From Halogranum rubrum (GTDB lineage: Archaea > Halobacteriota > Halobacteria > Halobacteriales > Haloferacaceae): 64,000 bases of DNA. A program made the position numbers and the translations under genes. Of this stretch, positions 57,166-64,000 are shown piece after piece; positions within the stretch are counted from its first letter, which is position 1; every line of letters starts with the position of its first letter. The stretch spans positions 246,124 through 310,123 of the forward strand of contig NZ_FOTC01000003.1 in the NCBI RefSeq assembly GCF_900114455.1. Reading direction: 5' to 3'. The notes under the pieces are model-generated. The model saw nothing but the letters and a program-made list of their open reading frames with translations, searched no databases and was not told where the DNA came from.

Positions 57166-58101
57166 TTACATCGACCTCGCTTTGATGAGGACCGCTTCGG
57201 CATCGGCTGGACCGCTCAGTTCTTCGAACTCGTCGGCGAGCACGTACCGACCAAAGGTCGGGCCGGTGACGCGGTAGTAGCGACCGAGCACCATCGTTCG
57301 CATCTCGTCGGCGACGACGGTGGTATCGAGTGCGTCCATCGCCTGCTGTTTCGCTTCGTCGAGCGTGACGCCGGTGAGTTCCTCGGTCATCTCCTGGTTG
57401 AAGATGACTTCGTGGACTTCGGTCCCGTCGTCGAGGACACCTTTGATACGCAGGTCGAACTCGCCTTCGACGTTGCCGTGTTCCGAACAGCGACCGTTCT
57501 GGAGGACGCGCGTGCAGTCCTCCTCGGGGCAGCGCTTGATGAGGCCACTGCCGCTCTGGATGTCGACGAGTGCGCCTTCGACGGTGGCGTTGTCGTCGCC
57601 GACTTCGATCTCTTCGTCGAGTTCACTGATGGTCGTCGTCCGGTTGAGTTTGACCGAGAAGTTGCCCTCGTACTCGTCGGTGACGACGTTCTGGAGGCTG
57701 TACACCTTCCCTTCTTCGAGCGTTTCGAGTTCGGACGTCTGGAAGGCGACGAACTTCATCGTGCCGGACTCGTCGCCGACGAGTCCGACCTGTGCGATGG
57801 ACTCGTGGCCGGGGTCCCAGAGGTCGACGACTTTCACTTTGAGGTCGACCCACTGTTCGTCTTCCGCGATGTCGGCGAGTTCGACGAGTTGACTCCCGCC
57901 GGCACCGCCGGCGATGGCGTCGCGTTCGAGGCCGGCCTCGTCGAGATAGCTGTTGGTGACGCTTCGGCGCGCCTCCTCGACGGGGACTTTGTACTCGTTG
58001 ACGAGGTTGTCCAGTCGCTCCTCGACTTCGTCGACGCTGACGTCTAGGTGGTCCGAGAACTGTTCCGCAATCTCCGCTGCGTGGGTTCGCAGGTCTGTCA
58101 T
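57166..58101 (-). CDS. rpa3: Replication protein A, single OB fold plus zinc finger (Rpa3 type)
   Basis: The 311-residue single-strand-DNA-binding protein has a helical N-terminus (about 1-55), an OB fold (about 65-165: LKVKVVDLWDP...VGLVGDESGTMKFV) and a zinc finger CPEEDCTRVLQNGRCSEHG near 192-210. This layout fits haloarchaeal Rpa3, not the three-OB Rpa2. It is followed by rpap3. A TATA-like element (minus strand TTTTTATACC, about 58161-58170) lies upstream, leaving a leader of about 36 bases. Confidence 0.9.
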   Translation of the reverse strand: MTDLRTHAAEIAEQFSDHLDVSVDEVEERLDNLVNEYKVPVEEARRSVTNSYLDEAGLERDAIAGGAGGSQLVELADIAEDEQWVDLKVKVVDLWDPGHESIAQVGLVGDESGTMKFVAFQTSELETLEEGKVYSLQNVVTDEYEGNFSVKLNRTTTISELDEEIEVGDDNATVEGALVDIQSGSGLIKRCPEEDCTRVLQNGRCSEHGNVEGEFDLRIKGVLDDGTEVHEVIFNQEMTEELTGVTLDEAKQQAMDALDTTVVADEMRTMVLGRYYRVTGPTFGRYVLADEFEELSGPADAEAVLIKARSM

Positions 58102-58320
58102 AGGGTCTCACTGCCTCTGCTTGAGTTTTCGACGAGAGGCATACGTCGGTTGGTTCCCGATGGTATAAAAACATCGGCACTCGGTGAAAGTGAAATCGAG
58201 TTGGTGGAGTCGTCAGTCGTATGTCTGACGGGGTTTGGAGCGTGCGGAATGCGCTAGCCACGGGGGTTCTGAAAGGCGTCTACGAAGCGTCGAGTCGGCC
58301 GACTGTCGACCGTCCGAGGC

Positions 58321-60054
58321 TCACTCCTGGGTCGTCGACCCGTCGGTGTCGAGCGACGGCGTCACCGAGGAGTCGGGGTGCGGCGACGGCGGCGTCGAGA
58401 CCGGATGCTGCTGTGGAAGCAGCGTCGTCGAGAGCAGCATCACGAGGACGAGCAGTGTGAGTAAGAGGAGCGTTCCGCGCTGTGCATCGAGCATCGCAGC
58501 GTCGAAGACGCCACGCAAGACCTCCTGCTGCGTCGGCGTCAACTGCGCCAAGAACGCCTGTTGGCTCTCTGCGGTCGCCGTCTCGAGTGCATCTTCGAGT
58601 GCCACGACGAGGTCGTTTCGCTCGCCCTGTGAGATGGGCGTTCCCGTGGCGCTCAGCACCCCGTCGACGACGTTCTCGTAGAACCCTCTGAGCAAGTACG
58701 CGCCGACGACGGCAGTTCCGAGCGCGTAGCCCAGCATCGACGTCGCGTTCAGCACGCCCGAGGCGGCCGAGGAGTCGACGGTGTCGACCGCAGAGAGCGT
58801 CATGTCGATGAGTTGGGCCATCACGAGTCCGAGGCCGAGACCGAACGTCGCCATCGGCAACACCAGTTGCAGAATCGTCAGCGAGAGACTCGTCTGGACG
58901 ACGAGCCACAGCAGTCCGACGCCCATCAACACAGTCCCGGCTTGAACGAGCGTCCGCGGTGAGACGTGCTGTCGCCACCCGGTGGTGAGCGTCGACGCGA
59001 CGAGTGTGGCAGCAGAGAACGGCAACATGGCGAGTCCAGCCTCGAACGCGGAGTAGCCCACGGCCGACTGGAGAAAGACGGGGATGACGAAGATGAAGGC
59101 AGCGAGGACGAGCGACCGAATCGTGTTCGTCGCGACGCCGGCGGTCAACTGCGCGTTCCGCAGGAGGTACAGTGGGACCAACGGCGAACCGCCACGCTCT
59201 GCCACCCGCCGCTCGTACTGGACGAACGCGGCGAACGTGAGCAACCCGAACCCGACCAGCCACACCGTCGGCGACGTCCCGAAGGGATTCAACTGAACGC
59301 CGCCGAGGGCGAACGGTCGGCGGGCGAGCAGCCATCCGTATCGACTACTCAAGATGAACCCCGCGACCAGTGCGACGACGGCGACGACAGAGAGCACCGT
59401 GCCGCCGAGGTCCAACCGTTCGGGTTCGTCGCTGAGGCGGGTGTCGGGGAGGTAACGGACGAACCAGAGCGTGACGAGCACGACGAGTACCTCCAGTGCG
59501 AACCCCCAGCGCCAACTCGCGAACGTGGTCAGCGCCCCACCGAGGATCGGACCGACCGCCGTCCCAGTGGCGTTGACGCCCGCGAGGATACCGAGCGCCT
59601 TGGCCCTATCTCGCCCCTCGTAGCTCACGATGAGGACGGTGAAGGTCAGCGGCAGGAGGACGGCGGCGGCGGCACCCTCGATGAACGACCACCCGACGTA
59701 GAGGACGACCACGTTCCAACTGACGGCCGCGAGGAGCGTGCCGATGCCGTAGACGACCAACGTCACCCTTAGCAGTCGGCGGATGGGGAACATCGACGCG
59801 AGTTTCCCGCCGGGGAGAATCAGCGCGGCGATGACCATCGAGTAGAACGCGATGGCACCCTGAACGACCGCGACGGTCGTGTCGAGGTCGAGGACGATTG
59901 CGGGGATCGCGACGTTCATGAGCGTCGAGTCGATGACGCCGACGAACATGGCGAGACTCACTGCAATCGCTGGCCCCCAGTGACGCAACCAGCTATCGGA
60001 CTCCTCCGTCCCCGCGCCGGGCGTCGGACGAGTCGTGTCGGATGGGGAAGACAT
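58321..60054 (-). CDS. MFS transporter, DHA2 (14-helix drug/proton antiporter) type
   Basis: The 577-residue protein has about 14 hydrophobic segments. The first helix, MFVGVIDSTLMNVAIPAI near 37, matches the DHA2 motif D1, and GGALTTFASWRWGFALEVLV near 170 is motif C with the helix-6 WRWGF. Proteins of this group export hydrophobic compounds using proton influx. The C-terminal tail (about 530-577) is polar with Ser/Thr/Pro. No regulator is next to it. Confidence 0.9.
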   Translation of the reverse strand: MSSPSDTTRPTPGAGTEESDSWLRHWGPAIAVSLAMFVGVIDSTLMNVAIPAIVLDLDTTVAVVQGAIAFYSMVIAALILPGGKLASMFPIRRLLRVTLVVYGIGTLLAAVSWNVVVLYVGWSFIEGAAAAVLLPLTFTVLIVSYEGRDRAKALGILAGVNATGTAVGPILGGALTTFASWRWGFALEVLVVLVTLWFVRYLPDTRLSDEPERLDLGGTVLSVVAVVALVAGFILSSRYGWLLARRPFALGGVQLNPFGTSPTVWLVGFGLLTFAAFVQYERRVAERGGSPLVPLYLLRNAQLTAGVATNTIRSLVLAAFIFVIPVFLQSAVGYSAFEAGLAMLPFSAATLVASTLTTGWRQHVSPRTLVQAGTVLMGVGLLWLVVQTSLSLTILQLVLPMATFGLGLGLVMAQLIDMTLSAVDTVDSSAASGVLNATSMLGYALGTAVVGAYLLRGFYENVVDGVLSATGTPISQGERNDLVVALEDALETATAESQQAFLAQLTPTQQEVLRGVFDAAMLDAQRGTLLLLTLLVLVMLLSTTLLPQQHPVSTPPSPHPDSSVTPSLDTDGSTTQE

Positions 60055-60141
60055 ACAGCAGTATCGGGTTCAACTACTATCAACCACTATGGCTGTTCGC
60101 ACGAGGAGCAAGAAGCGAGAAACGGACGGTTCAGCCGTCGC

Positions 60142-60984
60142 TTACTCGTCGAATCGCACGTCGGCGACGACGGGCGCGTGGTCAGACGGCGGGGCACCGT
60201 CCCAGTGGTCGTCGACGACGGCGTGTTGGAAGACGCCGAACCCGTCGGTGACGAAGACGTAGTCTATCTTCTCCGTCGCACCGTCGAACCGGTTGAACGT
60301 TATCGTCGGGCCGTGGTGGCCGTACTCGGCACAGAACTGCGCGTCGAACAGGCGGCGGCCGTCGCCGTCGGCGGTAGTGAGTATTTCGTAGGGACGACTG
60401 GTGTCGGTACAGTTCAGGTCGCCGGTGACGACGGCCGGGAGGTCGCCCGCGACGGCCGAGAGTCGGCGTCGGAGGATGCCCGCACTCTCCTCGCGGGCCG
60501 TCGCACTGGCGTGCTCGAAGTGCGTGTTGCAGGCGACGAACGTCCGGTTCGTCTGCTCGTCGTGGAGTTCTGCCCACGTCGCCATCCGCGGGTACGTGGC
60601 CTCCGGATGTTTGCTTCCGCGGACGTTCGGTGTCTCTGACAGCCAGAACGTGTCGTGGTCGCGGAGGGTGAATCGGTCGCGACGGAACCCGACCGGGCCG
60701 TGTTCGCCCTCGTCTTCACCGTCGACGCGGCCGACGCCGACCCAGTCGTAGGCGGGCAGTTGCTCTCGGAGGAAGGCCAGTTGGTGTTCGAGCGGTTCCT
60801 GCAGACCGACGACGTCGGGCCGGTGGAACCGAATCACGCTCGCGACCCGCTCTTTCCGATACGGCCACGCGAGGTCACCGTCCTCGTCGGTGTCGTAGCG
60901 GACGTTGAACGTCATCACGCGAAGCGTGTCGGCCGAATCGGGAGAGACAGGGGTGTGAGGGGCAGTCTCGCTCTCGTCGTTCAT
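60142..60984 (-). CDS. Endonuclease/exonuclease/phosphatase-family hydrolase
   Basis: The 280-residue protein has the EEP fold catalytic residues: MTFNVRYDT near 24, VVGLQEPLEHQ near 60 (metal-binding Glu), HFEHASATAREESA near 155, VVTGDLNCT near 185 (Asp and Asn) and PPSDHAPVVADV near 265 (Asp-His). No signal peptide is seen, so it should be cytoplasmic. The substrate could be a phosphodiester, a phospholipid or an inositol-like phosphate; not resolved. Confidence 0.87.
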   Translation of the reverse strand: MNDESETAPHTPVSPDSADTLRVMTFNVRYDTDEDGDLAWPYRKERVASVIRFHRPDVVGLQEPLEHQLAFLREQLPAYDWVGVGRVDGEDEGEHGPVGFRRDRFTLRDHDTFWLSETPNVRGSKHPEATYPRMATWAELHDEQTNRTFVACNTHFEHASATAREESAGILRRRLSAVAGDLPAVVTGDLNCTDTSRPYEILTTADGDGRRLFDAQFCAEYGHHGPTITFNRFDGATEKIDYVFVTDGFGVFQHAVVDDHWDGAPPSDHAPVVADVRFDE

Positions 60985-61128
60985 CTCGAACCTCCGGGCG
61001 TGGTGAACCGCATCTATCGCGGTGTGGGGGCTTCACCAACTTATACTGTTGGCTGTAAGTCCGCCGAAGCGTTCGACACACCGAGGAGAGGCGACGGACC
61101 TTTGCCCTCGGCGAGCGCACACCGAGAC

Positions 61129-61422
61129 ATGGACGAGCGGTTCGAACGGTTCGTACGCACCACGTTCCGGTCCGCCGGGCGGCGCTACGCCGAGGCACGA
61201 AGCGCCTACCGAGAGGGCCAAGACGAGGCCAGCGACGGCGGCGTCGACTTCGACCTGCCCCGCGACGACGAGGGGAACGCCCGTCTCGTCTGTCGTCGCT
61301 ACGCCGAGAAGCGTGCCGTCCCCGTCGACAGCGAGGGACATCCGGCCTGTTTCGACCCCGACCACCCCGACTGCCGAGGCTGTGCCGAGGACGTTCGCGA
61401 AGGCGTCGTCGAAACGTGGTAG
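61129..61422 (+). CDS. 97-residue haloarchaeal protein with Cys cluster
   Basis: The protein begins MDERFERFVRTTFRSAGRRYAEARSAYREGQ, an amphipathic helix, and has Cys residues in LVCRRY near 54, HPACFDPDHPDCRGCAED near 70-87, a likely metal site (Cys at about 72, 80 and 83). The family was not recognised. It ends 44 bases before the guanylyltransferase gene and may be in its operon. Confidence 0.65.
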   Translation: MDERFERFVRTTFRSAGRRYAEARSAYREGQDEASDGGVDFDLPRDDEGNARLVCRRYAEKRAVPVDSEGHPACFDPDHPDCRGCAEDVREGVVETW

Positions 61423-61466
61423 TCCGCGGGCGGCGGGACTTTGTAGCGTCCGACTGAGAGTCCGGT

Positions 61467-62480
61467 ATGGACCGACCGCTCGTCGCACTCGTTCTCGCCG
61501 GCGGCACCGGCACTCGACTCTATCCGGCTAGCCGCGCCGACCGCCCCAAGCAGTTCCTCTCGCTCGTCGGCGACGACTCGCTTCTCGCACAGACCGCCGA
61601 CCGAGTAAACTTCGCCGACCACACCTTCGTCTCGACGCGCCCCGACTTCGCCGACGAGATTGCCGACCACGCGCCCGACGCCGCGGTCATCACCGAACCC
61701 GTCGCCAAAGACACCGGCCCGGCGCTGGTCTACGCGACACACCGAATCCGAGAGGAAGTCGGCGAGTGCGTCGTGCTCGTGGTGCCGAGCGACCACACCG
61801 TCGACGGTGACTTCCAGTCGGTAGCCACCAGCGGCGCCCGAGTCGCCAGCGAGACTGACGCGCTGGTGACGTTCGGTGTCGACCCGACCCGACCCGACAC
61901 GGGCTACGGCTACATCGAGCCAGGTGCAGAGCAGTCGCTCGACGGCGAGTCCTACTTCGACCTCGCGGCGTTCCACGAGAAACCGGACGTCGAGACGGCG
62001 AGTGAGTACGTCGACGCGGGCTACTACTGGAACGCGGGTATCTTCGCGTGGACGCCGGAGTCGTTGCTGTCGGCGGCCCGCGACTCGCCGCTGGAACCGC
62101 TGGTCGACGCACTCGACGCGGGCGAGGAGGAGCGTGGCTTCGACGACGTTCCCGAGGTGAGCATCGACTACGCGGTGATGGAACGTGCCGACCACGCCGC
62201 CGTCGTCCCGGCGACGTTCACGTGGGACGACTTGGGGTCGTGGGACGCACTGGAACGCGTGCTCGACGCCGACGAGGACGGGAACGTCGCACTCGGCGAG
62301 TCGCTGACGGTAGACTGCGAGAACACCGTCGTCGCGAGCGACGACAAACACGTCTCGCTCGTCGGCGTCTCTGACCTCGCCGTCGTCGCGTGGGACGACC
62401 GAGTGCTCGTCGTGCCGAAAGAGGACGCACAGCGCGTGCGCGAAGTCGTGTCGCAGTTGAAACAGGAAGGGCGGTTTTAG
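61467..62480 (+). CDS. Mannose-1-phosphate guanylyltransferase
   Basis: The 337-residue nucleotidyltransferase makes GDP-mannose from mannose-1-phosphate and GTP. The pyrophosphorylase motif GGTGTRLYP and RPKQF are near 12-30, VVPSDHTVDGDFQ near 113, GYGYIEPG near 147, and FHEKPDVETASEYVDAGYYWNAGIFAW near 175 (given here by its end points). It has the N-terminal domain and a short beta-helix remnant, without the isomerase half of bifunctional enzymes. It probably supports S-layer or exopolysaccharide glycosylation. Confidence 0.92.
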   Translation: MDRPLVALVLAGGTGTRLYPASRADRPKQFLSLVGDDSLLAQTADRVNFADHTFVSTRPDFADEIADHAPDAAVITEPVAKDTGPALVYATHRIREEVGECVVLVVPSDHTVDGDFQSVATSGARVASETDALVTFGVDPTRPDTGYGYIEPGAEQSLDGESYFDLAAFHEKPDVETASEYVDAGYYWNAGIFAWTPESLLSAARDSPLEPLVDALDAGEEERGFDDVPEVSIDYAVMERADHAAVVPATFTWDDLGSWDALERVLDADEDGNVALGESLTVDCENTVVASDDKHVSLVGVSDLAVVAWDDRVLVVPKEDAQRVREVVSQLKQEGRF

Positions 62481-62489
62481 TCTACTAGT

Positions 62490-63275
62490 CTAACTCCGCA
62501 GTCGCCCACCGTCGACAGGGAGGGCGACGCCGTTGACGAAGCTCGCGCGGCGACTGGCGAGGAACGTGACGACGTCGCCGAGTTCGCGCGGGTCGCCGAC
62601 GCGACCCAGTGGAATGTCGTCGGCCCAACTCTGTAGGCCTTCGTCGTAGCTGTCGTACTCGCCACGGTCGACCGAATCCTCGACGAGTTCCTCGATACGC
62701 GCCGTCTCGTGGGCACCGGGCAGGACGGCGTTGGCACGCACGTTCGGGGCGTACTCCCGAGCGAGCGTCTTCACGAGGCCGATGACGCCCCGGCGGACGG
62801 CGTTCGAGAGGACGAGGCCGTCGATAGCCTCCTGCACACTGGTCGAGGTGATGCAGGTGACGGTGCCCGCCTCGCTCTGTTTCAGGTAGGGAGCGGCCGT
62901 CTTGACCGTCCAGACGACGCTCATCACGAGCATGTCGTACGCGCCGTACCACTCCTTCTCGGTCAGCTCGTCGAACGTGCCCGGCGGAACACCGCCGGCA
63001 GAGGTGACGAGATGGTCGATACCGCCGAACTCGTCGACGGTGACTTCGACGAGGTTCTCGATGCTGTCGGGGTCGGTGATGTCGGCTTCGACGCCGACGA
63101 CGCGACCCGTGCCGACACCTTCGAGCGCCGTCTCGGCAGTGGCGAGTTTCTCGGCGTCACGACCACAGACGACCACGTTCGCGCCCGCCTCGGCGAGCGA
63201 TTCGGCGCTTCCGTAACCCAGTCCGGCGGAACTCGCGGTGACGAGTGCGACGTCGTCCTCCAGTTCGAGGTTCAT
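62490..63275 (-). CDS. SDR-family protein with atypical active site
   Basis: The 261-residue protein has the Rossmann fold: cofactor site VTASSAGLGYGSAESLAE near 13, in place of the usual TGxxxGIG, NAG-like TSAGGVPPG near 91 and CITSTSVQEAID near 142 with a Ser. Where the catalytic YxxxK should follow, it reads LVLSNAVRRG: neither Tyr nor Lys is present. This matches an atypical subgroup of beta-ketoacyl-reductase-like SDRs that lack the normal tetrad. It may bind NAD(P) but its reaction is unclear. Confidence 0.85.
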   Translation of the reverse strand: MNLELEDDVALVTASSAGLGYGSAESLAEAGANVVVCGRDAEKLATAETALEGVGTGRVVGVEADITDPDSIENLVEVTVDEFGGIDHLVTSAGGVPPGTFDELTEKEWYGAYDMLVMSVVWTVKTAAPYLKQSEAGTVTCITSTSVQEAIDGLVLSNAVRRGVIGLVKTLAREYAPNVRANAVLPGAHETARIEELVEDSVDRGEYDSYDEGLQSWADDIPLGRVGDPRELGDVVTFLASRRASFVNGVALPVDGGRLRS

Positions 63276-63359
63276 GCGTTGGGTGTCTCGGTGGGGTGAC
63301 TAAAGTGTGCGTCTCGACTCGACAGTCCACGTCGACTGTGGTGGGACGACCCGAACGGG

Positions 63360-63515
63360 CTACGAGTAGTGCTTGTAGAGGGCGAGTGCGAGGACCAGTA
63401 GCAGCGGAACGAACGGAAGTGCGTCCCGAAGTGGTATCAAGAACAGCAGTATCGAACCCATCACGACGAACTCGAGGGCGACCAAGACGCTGACTCTCTC
63501 GTGTGAACTCGTCAT
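63360..63515 (-). CDS. 51-residue two-helix membrane peptide
   Basis: A short ORF from ATG (63515) to TAG (63360) encodes 51 residues: a polar start MTSSHERVSV, a first helix VLVALEFVVMGSILLF (about 10-25), IPLRD turn, and a second helix FVPLLLVLALALY (about 35-47), ending KHYS. Composition differs sharply from the surrounding shadow frames. It could be a regulator or subunit of a membrane complex; no family is recognised. Confidence 0.55.
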   Translation of the reverse strand: MTSSHERVSVLVALEFVVMGSILLFLIPLRDALPFVPLLLVLALALYKHYS

Positions 63516-63630
63516 CGCTCGAATCAGTTCCTACGAACCGACTCACGTGGCAGGGAGTATCAATGTGACGCTGGTGAAACCGGTTCGAGACGGAGTAGAG
63601 ACCGACAGAACGGCCATCAACAGGTAGCCG

Positions 63631-64000
63631 CTACCCCGAACGGCGAACCCGCACCGCACCGTCGCTCGTCACGCCGACGAGAATCGACTCGCGAACCTCT
63701 CGGCCCTGTACCGCGTCGCCGGCGGCGTCGCTGACCAGTTTCATCAGGTCCGGGGCGGTGTGGTTGACCTTCACACCGGCCTCGTCACAGGCGTCGTAGA
63801 CCAGTTTCGGCACGTCGTAGAGGTCCGTTCCGGCGGTGACGTCGACCTGCACGGGGGCGGTGAGCGCCTCCGCGAAGGCGACCGTCTCGCGTGCCTTCTC
63901 GACGTTCGAACGAGCGCTCGCCTCGATGCTGGAGACGTTCGCGCGCGACGTGCCGAGGCGGTCGGCGATGACCGTCTGGCGGACGCCGCGTTCACGGAGG
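63631..64000 (-). CDS. Tfx-family DNA-binding protein, 5' end outside window
   Basis: The frame is open to the window edge, so the start lies beyond base 64000. The visible part holds the end of an HTH, RQTVIADRLGTSRANVSSIE, followed by ARSNVEKARETVAFAEAL, the pattern of archaeal Tfx-type regulators. The C-terminal domain (about 70 residues, QVDVTAGTDLYDVPKLVYDA and beyond) is mixed alpha/beta and may bind a ligand. In methanogens Tfx activates the molybdenum formylmethanofuran dehydrogenase operon; its haloarchaeal target is unknown. Confidence 0.85.
   Translation of the reverse strand, partial: LRERGVRQTVIADRLGTSRANVSSIEASARSNVEKARETVAFAEALTAPVQVDVTAGTDLYDVPKLVYDACDEAGVKVNHTAPDLMKLVSDAAGDAVQGREVRESILVGVTSDGAVRVRRSG

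Noticed and set aside
58221-58460. A 79-residue frame starting MSDGVWSVRNALATG
   Set aside because: It runs into the 3' end of the MFS gene and becomes Arg/Ala-rich shadow sequence; its first residues look plausible and a TATA-like box lies upstream, but this is not enough.

Overview
The window is chromosomal DNA of a halophilic archaeon (Halobacteria), probably of the Haloferax/Halogeometricum type. The proteins are very acidic (rich in Asp and Glu), GC is high with strong third-codon bias, and many starts sit about 25-30 bases after an AT-rich TATA element, as expected for leaderless haloarchaeal transcripts. The archaeal information-processing genes (MCM, TFB, a single-OB RPA with its partner protein, Trm1, Tfx, Lrp next to glnA, archaeal signal peptidase) agree. 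Genus placement is inference from gene content and remembered gene order, not a computed result.

Layout. 1-7.1 kb: the 3' part of an HdrD-like Fe-S oxidoreductase, a ferritin-like protein, a Tat-exported protein, a ferredoxin, a DCC-family protein, a glutaryl-CoA-dehydrogenase-like acyl-CoA dehydrogenase, a class-I glutamine amidotransferase, an alpha/beta hydrolase without its nucleophile, and a DoxX-like membrane protein. 7.3-17 kb: alaS, a GAF/PAS histidine kinase, TspO, threonine aldolase, a DUF3267-type membrane metalloprotease and an M29 aminopeptidase. 17-26.5 kb: a mini zinc protein, lrp/glnA, BrkB, trm1, a hairpin-rich intergenic stretch, a SWIM protein, signal peptidase, a beta-propeller protein, prs and two paralogous 76-aa membrane proteins. 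26.5-38 kb: uracil-DNA glycosylase, HIT, a ParA-like protein with a broken P-loop, TFB, then a same-strand block mcm - three haloarchaeal unknowns plus a coiled-coil protein - MinD-like ATPase, followed by katG. 38-48 kb: tRNA-Pro, an SLC13 permease, aldehyde dehydrogenase, a Ski2-like helicase, cupins, an S2P-CBS protease, tRNA-His and a ribbon-helix-helix/coiled-coil protein. 48-56 kb: a histidine-utilisation locus (YjiH-type permease, HTH-10 regulator, hutU-hutG-hutI-hutH with overlapping genes). 56-64 kb: two overlapping mini zinc proteins, rpap3-rpa3, an MFS exporter, an EEP-family hydrolase, mannose-1-phosphate guanylyltransferase, an atypical SDR, a 51-aa membrane peptide and the 3' part of a Tfx-type regulator.

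How genes work together. hutH, hutU, hutI and hutG together convert histidine to glutamate; the neighbouring permease and regulator plausibly serve uptake and control. rpa3-rpap3 form a single-strand DNA-binding pair. mcm is followed by a conserved-looking set of unknowns ending in a MinD-type ATPase. glnA and lrp are divergent, suggesting nitrogen control.

The most unusual signals are non-coding. Downstream of both tRNA genes lies an element with the same plan: a copied piece of the tRNA T-arm, then CCACGGTC, then a GCTCGC-rich spacer, then TCCCTG and an inverted copy of the T-arm piece. Two protein genes (the M29 aminopeptidase and an HTH-like gene) likewise have their own 3' ends copied downstream, and one 551-bp intergenic region carries several near-perfect triloop hairpins. 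I see no CRISPR array, rRNA, intact insertion sequence or provirus.
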